A stretch of DNA of 64,000 nucleotides from a bacterium (lineage in GTDB: Bacteria > NPL-UPA2 > JAUVJM01): NCBI GenBank assembly GCA_030606215.1, contig JAUWGW010000002.1:61325-125324 (forward strand). The letters run 5' to 3'. This document shows, in pieces, positions 7,026 through 17,683 of the stretch. The number at the start of each line of letters is the position of its first letter. Position 1 is the first letter of the stretch. A program made the translations under genes and the position numbers. The notes under the pieces are model-generated. The model had not been told where the DNA came from. It made no database searches and worked only from the letters and a program-made list of their open reading frames with translations.

Positions 7026-7980
7026 AATAATTGAAAGATTTAGCTCTGCGAGGATTCTTACAGTGGGAGACTTGATGCTTGATGAGTTTGTGTGGGGGAA
7101 AGTTTCTCGCATTTCTCCTGAGGCTCCAATCCCGGTGGTTAGAGTCATTTCTGAAACAGCTATTCCGGGAGGAGCGGCAAATGTAGCGGCTAACCTGAGC
7201 AGTTTGGGTGCAGATGTAAACTTGACCGGGATTATTGGTGATGATGTAGAGGCAAGAATCCTTAAAAGAGAATTGAGGGTAAGAGGGGTTGCAAGTTCTG
7301 GTCTCATTGTGGATAAGAGTAGACCGACTACTTTAAAGAGGAGAATTATTGCTGATAATCAGCAGGTTGTGAGGATGGACAGAGAAGAAGTCGGGGAAAT
7401 TCACACAGCTCTTATTGAGAAAATTATTGATTATTGCATGAGTGTAATCCCGGATGTGGATGGCATTGTCATATCAGATTATGGGAAGGGAGCAGTTACT
7501 AAAAAACTTGTTCAGGAACTGCGAAAGTTCAAAGAGGGGAAACACCTCCCAATCGCCGTTGACCCCAAAACGAGTCATTTTGGCACGTATAGCTGGGTGG
7601 CTGTAATCACTCCGAATAAACGGGAGGTTGAGGAGAACCAGCATATGCTGATAGAAAATGAGAAAATGTTGGTAAAGGCGGGCAGGAATTTGTTAAGAGA
7701 GCTCGGATGTTCTGCCATTTTGATAACGAGAGGTGAGGGGGGGATGTCTCTCTTTGAGAAAAATGGTTCTATCACGCATATCCCAACAGTTGCGAGAGAG
7801 GTTTATGATGTGACAGGGGCTGGGGATACTGTAACATGCACTCTCGCTTTATCCCTGTCCTGTGGTGCAACAATGAAAGAGGCGGCAATCATTTCCAACT
7901 ATGCCGCGGGTGTTGTGGTTGGTAAGCGTGGCACAGCAACGGTAACAAGGGAAGAACTGCTAACTATATTGGAGAGGTAA
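6985..7980 (+). CDS. PfkB-family sugar kinase, RfaE1/HldE-N type
   Basis: RILTVGDLMLDEFVWGKVSRISPEAPIPVV...DVTGAGDTV. Confidence 0.9.
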   Translation: MRREKRVAKKKLREIIERFSSARILTVGDLMLDEFVWGKVSRISPEAPIPVVRVISETAIPGGAANVAANLSSLGADVNLTGIIGDDVEARILKRELRVRGVASSGLIVDKSRPTTLKRRIIADNQQVVRMDREEVGEIHTALIEKIIDYCMSVIPDVDGIVISDYGKGAVTKKLVQELRKFKEGKHLPIAVDPKTSHFGTYSWVAVITPNKREVEENQHMLIENEKMLVKAGRNLLRELGCSAILITRGEGGMSLFEKNGSITHIPTVAREVYDVTGAGDTVTCTLALSLSCGATMKEAAIISNYAAGVVVGKRGTATVTREELLTILER

Positions 7981-8059
7981 CACCCCCACCCTTCCCTCCC
8001 CCTTGAAGGGGGAGGATTAAGGAGAGGGTGAAATAATAAAAGTTCGGCGAGTATTCACA

Positions 8060-8878
8060 ATGAAAAAGGTTTCAGTCGGTAATGTCAATATTGGGGCGGG
8101 GCTTGTTCTTATTGCAGGGCCATGTGTGATAGAAAGTGAAGATAGTTGTTTAGAGACAGCCGGGGAACTTAAATCTATAACTCAGGAGATAGGAATCCCA
8201 TTAATTTTCAAGTCTTCTTATTACAAAGGGAATCGCACTTCTCACAACTCCTTTCGTGGCCCAGGTCTTGAGAAAGGACTCAGAATTCTTGAGCAGGTCA
8301 AAACTGAGTTTGCAGTGCCTGTTCTGTCGGATGTTCATTGCAGAGAGGAAGTGAAAGCCGCTGCCTGTGTGCTTGACATGCTTCAGATACCAGCTTTCCT
8401 ATGCAGGCAGACGGATCTTATCATTTCAGTTGCTAAAACTGGAAAAGCAGTGAATATAAAAAAGGGTCAGTTTGTTGCGCCATGGGATGTGGGAAATATT
8501 CTTGAGAAGGTAAAAAGTTGTGGAAATGAAAGTATTGTCATTACCGAAAGAGGGACATGTTTTGGCTATAATAATCTTATAGTTGACATGCGCGCGTTTG
8601 CTCAATTGAGAAAATTTGGATATCCTGTCATATTTGATGCCACACACAGTGTTCAGCTTCCTGGAGGGAAGGGTTCTGCATCGGGTGGTGAACGTGAATT
8701 TGTGATTCCTTTAAGCAGGGCCGCAGTAGGTGCAGGATGTGATGGATTATTTCTGGAGGTGCATCCGAAACCTGATGAGGCTCTCTGCGATGGTCCAAAT
8801 ATGCTTCCTCTCAATGAAGTTAAAAGTTTACTTGAGCAGGTAATGGCTATTGACGCTATTGTTAAAAAAGAAGGATAG
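8060..8878 (+). CDS. kdsA: 3-deoxy-8-phosphooctulonate synthase
   Basis: LIAGPCVIESED...KSSYYKGNRTSHNSFRGPGLEKGL...DATHSVQLPGG. Confidence 0.97.
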   Translation: MKKVSVGNVNIGAGLVLIAGPCVIESEDSCLETAGELKSITQEIGIPLIFKSSYYKGNRTSHNSFRGPGLEKGLRILEQVKTEFAVPVLSDVHCREEVKAAACVLDMLQIPAFLCRQTDLIISVAKTGKAVNIKKGQFVAPWDVGNILEKVKSCGNESIVITERGTCFGYNNLIVDMRAFAQLRKFGYPVIFDATHSVQLPGGKGSASGGEREFVIPLSRAAVGAGCDGLFLEVHPKPDEALCDGPNMLPLNEVKSLLEQVMAIDAIVKKEG

Positions 8879-8887
8879 GGATATCCT

Positions 8888-9505
8888 GTGGCGGGAGATA
8901 AAATCTTAAGGCGGGCAAGAGAGGTTCTCAGAATAGAAAAGGAAGCAATTGAAGATGTATCTCTGAACCTCAATGATAGTTTTAAAGAGGCTGTGGAGCT
9001 TATCTATTCCTGTCGGGGAAAAGTAGTTGTCACCGGAATGGGGAAAGGAGGTATTATCGGCAGAAAAATTGCTGCAACTTTTGCAAGCATTGGAACTCCT
9101 GCTGTTCCTCTTCACCCAGCTGAAGCAATCCATGGTGATGTCGGTATTGTTACGAAAAGTGATATAGTGCTTGCAATATCCAATAGCGGTGAGACTGAGG
9201 AAATTCTGCGGCTCATTCCTGTTATCAGGAAAATTGGAGTTAAGCTGATTTCAATGACAGGCAATCCGGCATCGCACCTTGCAAAAATGAGTGATGTTAT
9301 TTTGAATGTTTCAGTGAAACGGGAAGCATGTCCAATGGGTCTTGTTCCAACTGCGAGCACAACTGCTACTTTAGCGGTCGGGGATGCGCTTGCAATGGTT
9401 TTGCTTGATAAACGCGGGTTTCGGAAAGGGGATTATGCTGTGTATCATCCGGGCGGGGAGTTGGGAAAGAAACTCAGTCTTAAGTCCAAAGCCAGAAAGA
9501 AATAG
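8888..9505 (+). CDS. kdsD: Arabinose-5-phosphate isomerase, SIS domain only
   Basis: VVTGMGKGGIIGRKIAATFASIGTPAVPLHPAEAIHGDVGIV; ends at 205 aa with no CBS domains. Confidence 0.9.
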   Translation: MAGDKILRRAREVLRIEKEAIEDVSLNLNDSFKEAVELIYSCRGKVVVTGMGKGGIIGRKIAATFASIGTPAVPLHPAEAIHGDVGIVTKSDIVLAISNSGETEEILRLIPVIRKIGVKLISMTGNPASHLAKMSDVILNVSVKREACPMGLVPTASTTATLAVGDALAMVLLDKRGFRKGDYAVYHPGGELGKKLSLKSKARKK

Positions 9506-9506
9506 G

Positions 9507-10445
9507 ATGAGAAAAGAAAAGTTCCCATTGGATAGAGCAAAAAAAGTAAAGATGCTGGTAATTGACGTAGATGGTGTCTTGACTGACGGGAGGATTATTA
9601 TCGGGAGTGGAGGGGAGGAATTCAAAAATTTTCATGTGCTGGATGGAACCGGTATACGGCTTGCACTCAGAGCGGGTCTCAAAATTGCAATTATCTCAGC
9701 GAGGAAATCAGCCGTAACGAGAATGCGCGCAAAGGAGCTTGGAATAAGTGAACTCTGGCAGGTGGATGGAGGGAAGGAGAAAGTTTATGAAAGACTTCGC
9801 AGAAAATATAACCTGACCCATTCCCAGATTGCATACATCGGTGATGATGTGTATGATGTTGGGATTATGAAAAAGGTCGGCCTTGCAGCCGCGGTCCCGA
9901 ATGCGGTGGATGAGGTGAAACGGGTGGCTCATTACGTAACCAGGAAAGCCGGTGGATATGGTGCTGTGCGTGAAGTGGTAGATTTTCTCTTGAAAACTCA
10001 GAAGAAAAGAATAATTTCTTTTATATCCATCCTGCTTCTTGTTAGTTGTTTGTGGATGAGTTCATGTAGCAAAAAAGCGGAAGTCTCCCAAATCCAGCCG
10101 TATTATGCGGAGACAGGTGAGAGGATAGAAGGGGGATTCTCATATACTGCTACTGAGGATGGGAAAGTAATTTTTGAAGTAGAAGGTGAGAGAGCTGCAG
10201 GTTTGAGTGGTGATACTGTGCATATTGAGAAGCCAGAGGTCAAGTGGCACTCCAGTGATGGGTTAGTGGAAGTAAGAGCTGATAAAGGCGTGCTTACAAG
10301 AAAGACAGAGGATATTTTGTTTGAGGGGAACGTGTCTGTCACTTCTACCTCGGGCAGAATGAATTGTGATAAGCTGGACTGGAGTGCCTCAGAGAAGAAA
10401 ATGACGGCGCAGGGCAATGCAAAAGGGGAGTTCTACCTACGCTGA
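9507..10445 (+). CDS. KdsC (Kdo-8-P phosphatase, HAD) fused to LptC-like C-terminal domain
   Basis: Start [27 protein letters not shown]...[12 protein letters not shown]; continuous frame into [28 protein letters not shown] and an LptC-like beta region. Confidence 0.85.
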   Translation: MRKEKFPLDRAKKVKMLVIDVDGVLTDGRIIIGSGGEEFKNFHVLDGTGIRLALRAGLKIAIISARKSAVTRMRAKELGISELWQVDGGKEKVYERLRRKYNLTHSQIAYIGDDVYDVGIMKKVGLAAAVPNAVDEVKRVAHYVTRKAGGYGAVREVVDFLLKTQKKRIISFISILLLVSCLWMSSCSKKAEVSQIQPYYAETGERIEGGFSYTATEDGKVIFEVEGERAAGLSGDTVHIEKPEVKWHSSDGLVEVRADKGVLTRKTEDILFEGNVSVTSTSGRMNCDKLDWSASEKKMTAQGNAKGEFYLR

Positions 10446-11167
10446 TGGTTCTGAAAGTTGAAAATCTCATTAAATCCTACAGAAAGAAAAAAGTTGTAGA
10501 TCAAGTATCACTAAGAGTGACTGATGGTGAGGTTGTTGGTCTTTTAGGTCCAAATGGTGCCGGGAAGACAACAACTTTTCGTATGGTAGTTGGGTTGATT
10601 CGTCCAGACGGAGGCAAAATTTATCTTGATGAGAGAAGGCTGTCTGAACTGCCAATGTATTTGCGGGCGCGTGAGGGGATAGGTTACCTGCCTCAGGAAT
10701 CATCTGTGTTCAGGGGTCTTACAGTGGCGGAAAACATAGTGGCTATTCTTGAAACACTGGGGCTGAGCAGGAGTGAATGTAATACGAGATTAAAGACCTT
10801 GATGGCCGAACTAAAGATTTCACATCTGGCGCGGCAGAGAGCATATACACTTTCAGGGGGTGAGAGGAGACGCGTTGAAATAGCAAGAGCTCTTGTTACG
10901 TCTCCTTCTTTTATTCTCCTTGATGAACCTTTCACCGGAATAGACCCTATTGCCCTCGCTGATATTCAGCAGATTATATCCGAGCTGAAAGAGAAAGGAT
11001 TTGGAATTCTTATAACAGACCATAGTGTCCGGGAAACACTTGCCATAACGGATAGAGCTTACATAATGTTTGAGGGTAAGATTCTTATTTCCGGGACATC
11101 CAGGGAACTTGCAACAAATGAGGAAGCTAAACGAATATATCTCGGTGAGAAATTCAGTCTTGAATAG
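10445..11167 (+). CDS. lptB: LPS export ABC transporter ATP-binding protein
   Basis: [20 protein letters not shown]...[15 protein letters not shown]...[11 protein letters not shown]. Confidence 0.96.
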   Translation: MVLKVENLIKSYRKKKVVDQVSLRVTDGEVVGLLGPNGAGKTTTFRMVVGLIRPDGGKIYLDERRLSELPMYLRAREGIGYLPQESSVFRGLTVAENIVAILETLGLSRSECNTRLKTLMAELKISHLARQRAYTLSGGERRRVEIARALVTSPSFILLDEPFTGIDPIALADIQQIISELKEKGFGILITDHSVRETLAITDRAYIMFEGKILISGTSRELATNEEAKRIYLGEKFSLE

Positions 11168-11170
11168 GAG

Positions 11171-11503
11171 GTGACAGGGTTGGAATTCGCAGTTACAACC
11201 AGACATTTTGAACCTGCTGAGGAGTTTCGAAATTTTGTAGAGAGGAAAGTGAAAGCTTGTGTTGAGAAATATTTCCCAAGGGCAGTTGAAGCGCATGTTA
11301 CGGTATCAATGGAAGGGCACGGATACATTGCTGAGGTTGATATTAAAATCAAGGGTGTTTCTTTCCATGCCAGGGGAGAAATGCGCGACCTGCACGGTGT
11401 TATGGAGACGGTGATGGGCAAAATAGAAACTCAGATGCGGAGGTATAAGGGGAGAAGAAAAAGCCGCAAACAACAATCATGCCGCATGCTCGAAGAGAGG
11501 TAA
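11171..11503 (+). CDS. hpf: Ribosome hibernation-promoting factor / RaiA
   Basis: RHFEPAEEFRNFVERKVKACVEKYFPRAVEAHVTVSMEGHGYIAEVDIKIKG; AGGAGG then GTG/TTG start. Confidence 0.85.
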   Translation: MTGLEFAVTTRHFEPAEEFRNFVERKVKACVEKYFPRAVEAHVTVSMEGHGYIAEVDIKIKGVSFHARGEMRDLHGVMETVMGKIETQMRRYKGRRKSRKQQSCRMLEER

Positions 11504-11751
11504 AAATTCAGAATAACCTTGGACTTCATGCAAGACCTGCTACGAAGTTCGTGCAGTTAGCAAGTAAGTTCAGGTGTAAGGTCACTGTGAGGAAGGATAG
11601 CCAGACTGTAAATGGCAAGAGTGTGATGGGGATGATGATGCTTGCGGCGGCCAAAGGAACCAAGATTGTCATTGAGGCTAATGGGCAAGATGCGTTAGAG
11701 GCGGTGGAAGCTCTTGAAGGATTGGTCAAAGAACGATTTGGAGAGGAGTAG
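11479..11751 (+). CDS. ptsH: HPr phosphocarrier protein
   Basis: NNLGLHARPATKFVQLASKF...VNGKSVMGMMML. Confidence 0.96.
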   Translation: MPHARREVKIQNNLGLHARPATKFVQLASKFRCKVTVRKDSQTVNGKSVMGMMMLAAAKGTKIVIEANGQDALEAVEALEGLVKERFGEE

Positions 11752-11752
11752 G

Positions 11753-13480
11753 GTGAAACTTACTGGAATTGGCGTTTCTCCTGGCATTGTTATTGGAAAA
11801 GCATATATATTTGCCAGCGAGAGGTTCTCTATTCCGAAAATCCATATAGACAGCGCTAAAATTGAGCGGGAGATAACCCGTTTTAGGGAGGCCCTTACGG
11901 GAACAACAGGGGAAATACAGGAACTCAAGAAAAAGGTGACTTCCGAGATAGGGGATGAGCATGCCCATATACTTGATGCTCACCTGCTTGTTTTGGAAGA
12001 TACTCTTTTGATTGAGAAAACAATAGAAAAAGCCAGGAAGGAAAAACTTAATATTGATTATGTGTTCTCTGAAGTTCTGGAGGAACTGGCGGGGGCCCTT
12101 TCAAGGTCCAGCGATAGTTACCTGAGGGGAAGAGCATCTGACGTGCGGGATGTTGGCAAGCGCGTTCTGAGAAACCTTCTCGGAAAAGAGGAAAGGGCTC
12201 TAAGAGATATTGGTGAGGAAGTAATTGTTGTTGCATATGACCTTTCCCCCGCAGATACAGCAGGTATGCATAGGGAGAAAGTTATTGGTTTTGTGACTGA
12301 TGTTGGCTCCAGAACTTCACATACGGCAATAATGGCGCGCTCACTTGAAATTCCTGCTGTGGTTGGACTTGAGGATATCAGTCATCGTGTTGCTTCCGGG
12401 GACAGGCTTGTTGTTGATGGCACTGCTGGAGTGGTGATTGTCAATCCTGACAGAGAGATTCTTAAAAGTTATGAAGAGAAGCGTATCCGTTTTGAAGTCA
12501 GGGAGAGAAAACTTCGCGGACTGAGCGGGTTTCCGGCACAAACACTGGATGGGCGTGTTGTGAAACTTATGGCAAATATTGAACTGAAGGATGAACTGCC
12601 CTCAGTGCTGGCACATGGTGCAGATGGGATTGGTCTTTACCGGACAGAGTTTTTTTATTTTAACCGTCCAGATCTTCCCGGAGAAGATGAGCAGTATAAA
12701 GCTTACCGGTATATTGCCAGGAGGGTGGCTCCTCACCCTATTGTGATACGCACGGTGGATCTCGGCGGTGACAAATTTGTCTCACCTCTGGAAATAGCAC
12801 GTGAGCTCAATCCATTTATGGGCTGGAGGGGCATTCGTTTTTGTCTGGAGCAGCCGGAGATTTTCAAGACGCAGTTAAGAGCAATTTTACGTGCGAGCAC
12901 TGAAGGGAAACTACGTGTTATGTTTCCGCTGGTGTCAACTCTTGCTGAGCTGAAGAAAGCAAAAGAGTTTTTGGAAGAGGCGAAGAAAAGACTGAGAGAG
13001 AGGGGGGAGAGTTTTGATGAAAATCTGGAAGTTGGAGTGATGATTGAGACTCCGTCTGCGGCGATGATTGCTGATATACTGGCCGATGAGGTAGACTTCT
13101 TCAGTATTGGAACAAATGACCTCATACAGTATTCCATGGCAATAGACCGTATTAATGAGAAGGTTGCTTATCTCTATCGGCCGGCTCATCCGGGAGTTCT
13201 CAGACTTATCAAAAGGGTAGTTGACGCGGGGCATAGTAAAGGTATACGTGTTGATATGTGCGGGGAGATGGCAGGAGAAGCACAATTTGCCATCGTTCTA
13301 CTCGGGTTAGGGCTTGATGGATTCAGTATGAGCCCTGTTGCAATACCTGTGATTAAGACGATAATAAGGTCAGTAACACTGAGCGATGCCAGGGAAGCGG
13401 CATCGGATGTTCTGAAACTCTCTACGGCGGATGAGGTTGAGAAAGTATTGAGCAAAATAAATGCGGGAGGAGTAGTATGA
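11753..13480 (+). CDS. ptsI: PTS enzyme I
   Basis: KLTGIGVSPGIVIGKAYIF...GSRTSHTAIMARSLEIPAVVG...; GTG start at 11753 is more likely than 11714. Confidence 0.96.
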   Translation: MKLTGIGVSPGIVIGKAYIFASERFSIPKIHIDSAKIEREITRFREALTGTTGEIQELKKKVTSEIGDEHAHILDAHLLVLEDTLLIEKTIEKARKEKLNIDYVFSEVLEELAGALSRSSDSYLRGRASDVRDVGKRVLRNLLGKEERALRDIGEEVIVVAYDLSPADTAGMHREKVIGFVTDVGSRTSHTAIMARSLEIPAVVGLEDISHRVASGDRLVVDGTAGVVIVNPDREILKSYEEKRIRFEVRERKLRGLSGFPAQTLDGRVVKLMANIELKDELPSVLAHGADGIGLYRTEFFYFNRPDLPGEDEQYKAYRYIARRVAPHPIVIRTVDLGGDKFVSPLEIARELNPFMGWRGIRFCLEQPEIFKTQLRAILRASTEGKLRVMFPLVSTLAELKKAKEFLEEAKKRLRERGESFDENLEVGVMIETPSAAMIADILADEVDFFSIGTNDLIQYSMAIDRINEKVAYLYRPAHPGVLRLIKRVVDAGHSKGIRVDMCGEMAGEAQFAIVLLGLGLDGFSMSPVAIPVIKTIIRSVTLSDAREAASDVLKLSTADEVEKVLSKINAGGVV

Positions 13481-14529
13481 AAGATAGTGATTGGGAAAAA
13501 CTCATAGAGAAAGTAGATAAATCAAATATGCTTGAACTCATCCTTGATTTTCACAAACAGTGCGGGGATGCAGTTGAGAAGGCATCTTCTCTTAGATTAC
13601 CTCGAGAATATGGAGGGGTGAAGAAAATTGTTGTAGCTGGGCTTGGAGGGTCTGCTATTGGGGGGGATTTACTTTTTACATATCTGGCAGGAGAACTTGG
13701 CATTCCCTTTCATGTATCACGCGATTATCAGCTCCCTGCCTTTGTTGATAAGGAAACCCTTCTCTTTGCTGTGAGTTATTCTGGCAACACTGAGGAAACC
13801 TTGAGTGCATATAGCGAAGCAGTTTCCCGTTCAGCTAAAATTGTTGGTATAACAAGTGGAGGCGAATTAAAAAAGCGCTGTGAAGAGATGGGCAAACCTG
13901 TAGTTTTGATTCCAGGTGGAATGCCGCCGCGGACGGCTCTCGGATATCTTTTCTTTCCGATGCTTGTTGCACTGGAAAAACTCAAGGTGGTAACTGACAA
14001 ATCTAATGAGATAAAAGAAACATTAACTTTACTTAAGGAGTTGAGTCAGAAGTATCATTCCCTCCCGGATAACCCTGCAACTGTGCTGGTGAAAAAGTTA
14101 TATGGGAGGATACCCATAATATATGGTTCAAGAGATACCTCAGCGGCTGCCCTCCGCTGGAGGACGCAGATTAATGAGAACAGTAAAACACTTGCTTTTC
14201 ATCATCTTTTCCCGGAGATGAATCATAATGAAATTGTTGGATGGGAAAAATTAGAACAGATTACGCAGAATTTCAGAGTTGTTATTCTGCGGGATAAAGG
14301 TGAAAGCCCGAGGGTGAAAACAAGAATAGAGATAACCAAATCCATAATTGGCGATGTGCCTTCCGGAATTGATGAAATCTTCTCAGAAGGAGAATCACTC
14401 CTGGCAAGGTTATTCTCCCTTATTTGCCTGGGTGATTTTGTGAGTTTCTACCTGGCTGTAGTGAACGGAGTTGACCCTGCTCCTGTAGAGAGGATTGATA
14501 CTTTAAAGAGGAGGTTGGCTCAAGAATGA
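13477..14529 (+). CDS. Bifunctional phosphoglucose/phosphomannose isomerase
   Basis: SIS domain VAGLGGSAIGGDLL...SYSGNTEETLSAY...WRTQINENSKTLAFHHLFPEMNHNEIVGW. Confidence 0.9.
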   Translation: MKDSDWEKLIEKVDKSNMLELILDFHKQCGDAVEKASSLRLPREYGGVKKIVVAGLGGSAIGGDLLFTYLAGELGIPFHVSRDYQLPAFVDKETLLFAVSYSGNTEETLSAYSEAVSRSAKIVGITSGGELKKRCEEMGKPVVLIPGGMPPRTALGYLFFPMLVALEKLKVVTDKSNEIKETLTLLKELSQKYHSLPDNPATVLVKKLYGRIPIIYGSRDTSAAALRWRTQINENSKTLAFHHLFPEMNHNEIVGWEKLEQITQNFRVVILRDKGESPRVKTRIEITKSIIGDVPSGIDEIFSEGESLLARLFSLICLGDFVSFYLAVVNGVDPAPVERIDTLKRRLAQE

Positions 14530-15266
14530 AAGCTTTAATCCTGTCCGCAGGTTATGGAACACGCCTCTATCCATTAACCGAGAAGCAGGCAAAACCACTG
14601 CTTCCCGTAGCTGGTAAGCCTATGGTGGAGCATATCATAAATAAGGTGAAGGAAATAGATGAAGTAGATGAAATCTGTATGGTAGTCAATCAGAAATTTG
14701 TGAGTCACTTTGAGAAGTGGGTTAGCGGTTTTGAAACCGATAAGAAAGTCAGTTTGTTCAATGATGGTTCAGTAGATGATGCCGATAAGCTCGGGGCAAT
14801 TGGCGACATGAAGTTTGTGATTGAAAAAGGGGGAATTTCGGATGATTTACTTGTTATTGCGGGTGATAACCTCTTTGATTTTTCTCTTAGCCCGTTCGTA
14901 AAATTTTTTAAAGAGAAAGGAACTTCTATTGGACTCTACCGCGTTAGACCGCTTGAACTTGTCAAAAGATACAGCGTTGTGGAACTTGACGAGAACGAGA
15001 GGGTTCTGAATTTTGAAGAAAAACCTGAGGAGCCTTCTACTAACCTCATTGCGATCTGTTTGTATCTTTTCCCGAAGGACAAGTTGAGTCTTATTTCAGA
15101 TTACTTGCAGGAGGGCAACAATCCTGATGCACCAGGTTACTATATAAAATGGCTGGTCCAGAAGATGAGAGTTTATGGATTTGTGTTCAGTGGCGTGTGG
15201 TTTGACATAGGGGATTTTAAATCTTATAATGAGGCAGACAAAGCATTTAGGGGAGGAGAAAAGTGA
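14526..15266 (+). CDS. Sugar nucleotidyltransferase
   Basis: [37 protein letters not shown]. Confidence 0.92.
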   Translation: MKALILSAGYGTRLYPLTEKQAKPLLPVAGKPMVEHIINKVKEIDEVDEICMVVNQKFVSHFEKWVSGFETDKKVSLFNDGSVDDADKLGAIGDMKFVIEKGGISDDLLVIAGDNLFDFSLSPFVKFFKEKGTSIGLYRVRPLELVKRYSVVELDENERVLNFEEKPEEPSTNLIAICLYLFPKDKLSLISDYLQEGNNPDAPGYYIKWLVQKMRVYGFVFSGVWFDIGDFKSYNEADKAFRGGEK

Positions 15267-16408
15267 CATCAGAATATCTCTTTACTTCAGAATCAGTTGC
15301 TGAGGGGCATCCTGATAAACTTGCTGACCAGATTTCAGATGCTATTCTTGATACAATACTTGCACAAGACTCCAATGGAAGGGTAGCATGTGAAACACTG
15401 GTTACTACAGGACTTGCTTTTGTCGCAGGCGAGATAACCACCAAATGTTATGTGGATATCCCGGCTGTGGTTCGTGAGACAATAAAGGAGGCAGGATATA
15501 CGAACCCTGAGTACGGATTTGATTACGAGAGCTGTGGTGTAATTACAGCAATCCAGGAACAATCACCTGATATAGCGCTTGGGGTTGATACCGGGGGTGC
15601 GGGGGACCAGGGAATGATGTTTGGATATGCGACCCGTGAGACTCCTGAACTCATGCCGCTTCCAATAATGCTTGCGCACAAACTGGTAAGAAAGCTCGCT
15701 GAGGTGAGGAAGAACGGAATTGTAGATTATCTTCGCCCTGATGGAAAAGCTCAGGTGACTGTATTATATGATAATGGGTGTCCTGTAGAGGTAAGAACAG
15801 TAGTTTTATCTGCGCACCACAGTCCTGGAGCAGACATGAAACGTATTCGCAAAGATTTGGAGGAATTTGTGATACGGCAGGTTTTGCCGAAAGAATTAAT
15901 TGGGGAAAAAGCAAAATTTTTGATTAACCCAACAGGCAGGTTTGAAGTAGGGGGACCTCGTGGAGATACTGGAGTTACAGGCAGGAAGATAATTATGGAT
16001 ACATATGGTGGGGTTGGCAGTCATGGAGGCGGATGTTTTTCTGGAAAGGACCCTACAAAAGTTGACCGCTCCGCTTCTTATCTTGCAAGATACGTTGCGA
16101 AGACAATAGTTTCCTCAGGCATTGCAGATAAATGCGAAATACAAATTGCTTATGCAATTGGTGTGGCCGAGCCTGTTTCTCTGATGGTGAATACGGTTGG
16201 AACAGGCAAGATTCCTGAGGATAAAATTAAGGAGCTTATCTGGAAGAATTTTGACCTCACTCCGCGTGGAATAGTAAAGATGCTGGATCTACAAAAACCA
16301 ATTTACAAAAGGACAGCAGTTTACGGTCACTTCGGACGGAACGAAGAAGGGTTTACGTGGGAGGAGACGGATAAGGCAGATTTGCTAAGAGAGGAAGCGG
16401 GGTTATAA
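15263..16408 (+). CDS. metK: S-adenosylmethionine synthetase
   Basis: [24 protein letters not shown]...[12 protein letters not shown]...[15 protein letters not shown]. Confidence 0.98.
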   Translation: MTSEYLFTSESVAEGHPDKLADQISDAILDTILAQDSNGRVACETLVTTGLAFVAGEITTKCYVDIPAVVRETIKEAGYTNPEYGFDYESCGVITAIQEQSPDIALGVDTGGAGDQGMMFGYATRETPELMPLPIMLAHKLVRKLAEVRKNGIVDYLRPDGKAQVTVLYDNGCPVEVRTVVLSAHHSPGADMKRIRKDLEEFVIRQVLPKELIGEKAKFLINPTGRFEVGGPRGDTGVTGRKIIMDTYGGVGSHGGGCFSGKDPTKVDRSASYLARYVAKTIVSSGIADKCEIQIAYAIGVAEPVSLMVNTVGTGKIPEDKIKELIWKNFDLTPRGIVKMLDLQKPIYKRTAVYGHFGRNEEGFTWEETDKADLLREEAGL

Positions 16409-16409
16409 A

Positions 16410-17666
16410 ATGAAATATGATATAAGAGATATCAAACTTGCCGAGGAGGGAAAACAGCGTATTGAGTGGGTGAGGGACAGGATGCCTGTTCTTGAACTCA
16501 TCCGCAAGAGATTTGCGAAAGAGAGACCACTGCGCGGTATATGTATAGGAGCGTGTCTCCATGTTACTACAGAGACGGCTATCCTCGTATCAACACTTAA
16601 AGAGGGGGGGGCCAGCGTCTTGCTATGCGCTTCAAATCCATTGAGTACCCAGGATGAGGTGGCTGCAAGCCTGGTGAAGGATTGCGGCATCAGTGTTTTT
16701 GCAATAAGAGGCGAAGATAACGATACTTATTATTCGCACGTAAATCATGTTCTGGATAGCTGTCCTGTTGTGACAATGGATGATGGAGCTGACTTAGTTT
16801 CAACAATTCACAAAGAGAGAAGGGAATTGATAGAGAAAGTTCTTGGAGGGACGGAGGAAACAACGACCGGAGTCATTCGTCTGAGGAGTCTGGAAAGTAA
16901 GGGGTTGCTTGCGTTTCCCCTGATAGCTGTCAATGACGCTGATACCAAACATCTTTTTGACAATCGCTACGGAACAGGGCAGAGCACTGTGGATGCCATC
17001 ATCCGTATGACAAATATTCTTTTTTCTGGAGCTACATTTGTCGTCTGTGGTTATGGATGGTGCGGGCGTGGAATTGCTTTGAGGGCAGAGGGTATGGGAG
17101 CGAATGTTATAGTGACTGAGGTTTCTCCACTCCGCGCTCTTGAAGCTGTTATGGATGGATATAGAGTGATGCCGCTTGTGGATGCGGCAAAGAAGGCAGA
17201 TGTTCTTGTAACTGTGACAGGAGATACAAAAGTTTTGGCATCGGAACACTTTGCTGTTATGAAAGATGGAGCGATTGTAGCCAATTCCGGTCATTTCAAT
17301 GTGGAGGTGGATATTCCCGCACTTGAAAGGCTTAGCGTTAGCAAAAAGAGAGTAGGAGAGCTTATTGATGAATATGCAATGGAGGACGGAAGAAAAATTA
17401 ATCTTCTCGGTGAAGGGCGCCTTGTCAATTTAGCCGGAGCTAAGGGGCATCCTCCGGCAGTTATGGATATGAGTTTTGCAAATCAGGCTTTATCTGCGGA
17501 ATTTATTGTTAAGGAAGGAAAGAAACTCGATAAAAAAGTTTATCCTGTACCTGAGGAAATAGACAGGCGAATTGCAGAAATGAAATTACAGACAATGAGC
17601 GTAGAAATTGACAAACTCACCCCCGAGCAGGAGAAATACCTATCTTCATGGGAGCTTGGCACCTGA
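16410..17666 (+). CDS. ahcY: Adenosylhomocysteinase
   Basis: [29 protein letters not shown]...[10 protein letters not shown]. Confidence 0.97.
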   Translation: MKYDIRDIKLAEEGKQRIEWVRDRMPVLELIRKRFAKERPLRGICIGACLHVTTETAILVSTLKEGGASVLLCASNPLSTQDEVAASLVKDCGISVFAIRGEDNDTYYSHVNHVLDSCPVVTMDDGADLVSTIHKERRELIEKVLGGTEETTTGVIRLRSLESKGLLAFPLIAVNDADTKHLFDNRYGTGQSTVDAIIRMTNILFSGATFVVCGYGWCGRGIALRAEGMGANVIVTEVSPLRALEAVMDGYRVMPLVDAAKKADVLVTVTGDTKVLASEHFAVMKDGAIVANSGHFNVEVDIPALERLSVSKKRVGELIDEYAMEDGRKINLLGEGRLVNLAGAKGHPPAVMDMSFANQALSAEFIVKEGKKLDKKVYPVPEEIDRRIAEMKLQTMSVEIDKLTPEQEKYLSSWELGT

Positions 17667-17683
17667 GTCTTTTAAGGTGGGTG

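Noticed and set aside
9384-9506. Upstream extension of the KdsC-LptC ORF to 9384
   Set aside because: This part overlaps the kdsD 3' end; ATG at 9507 directly precedes the KdsC domain.
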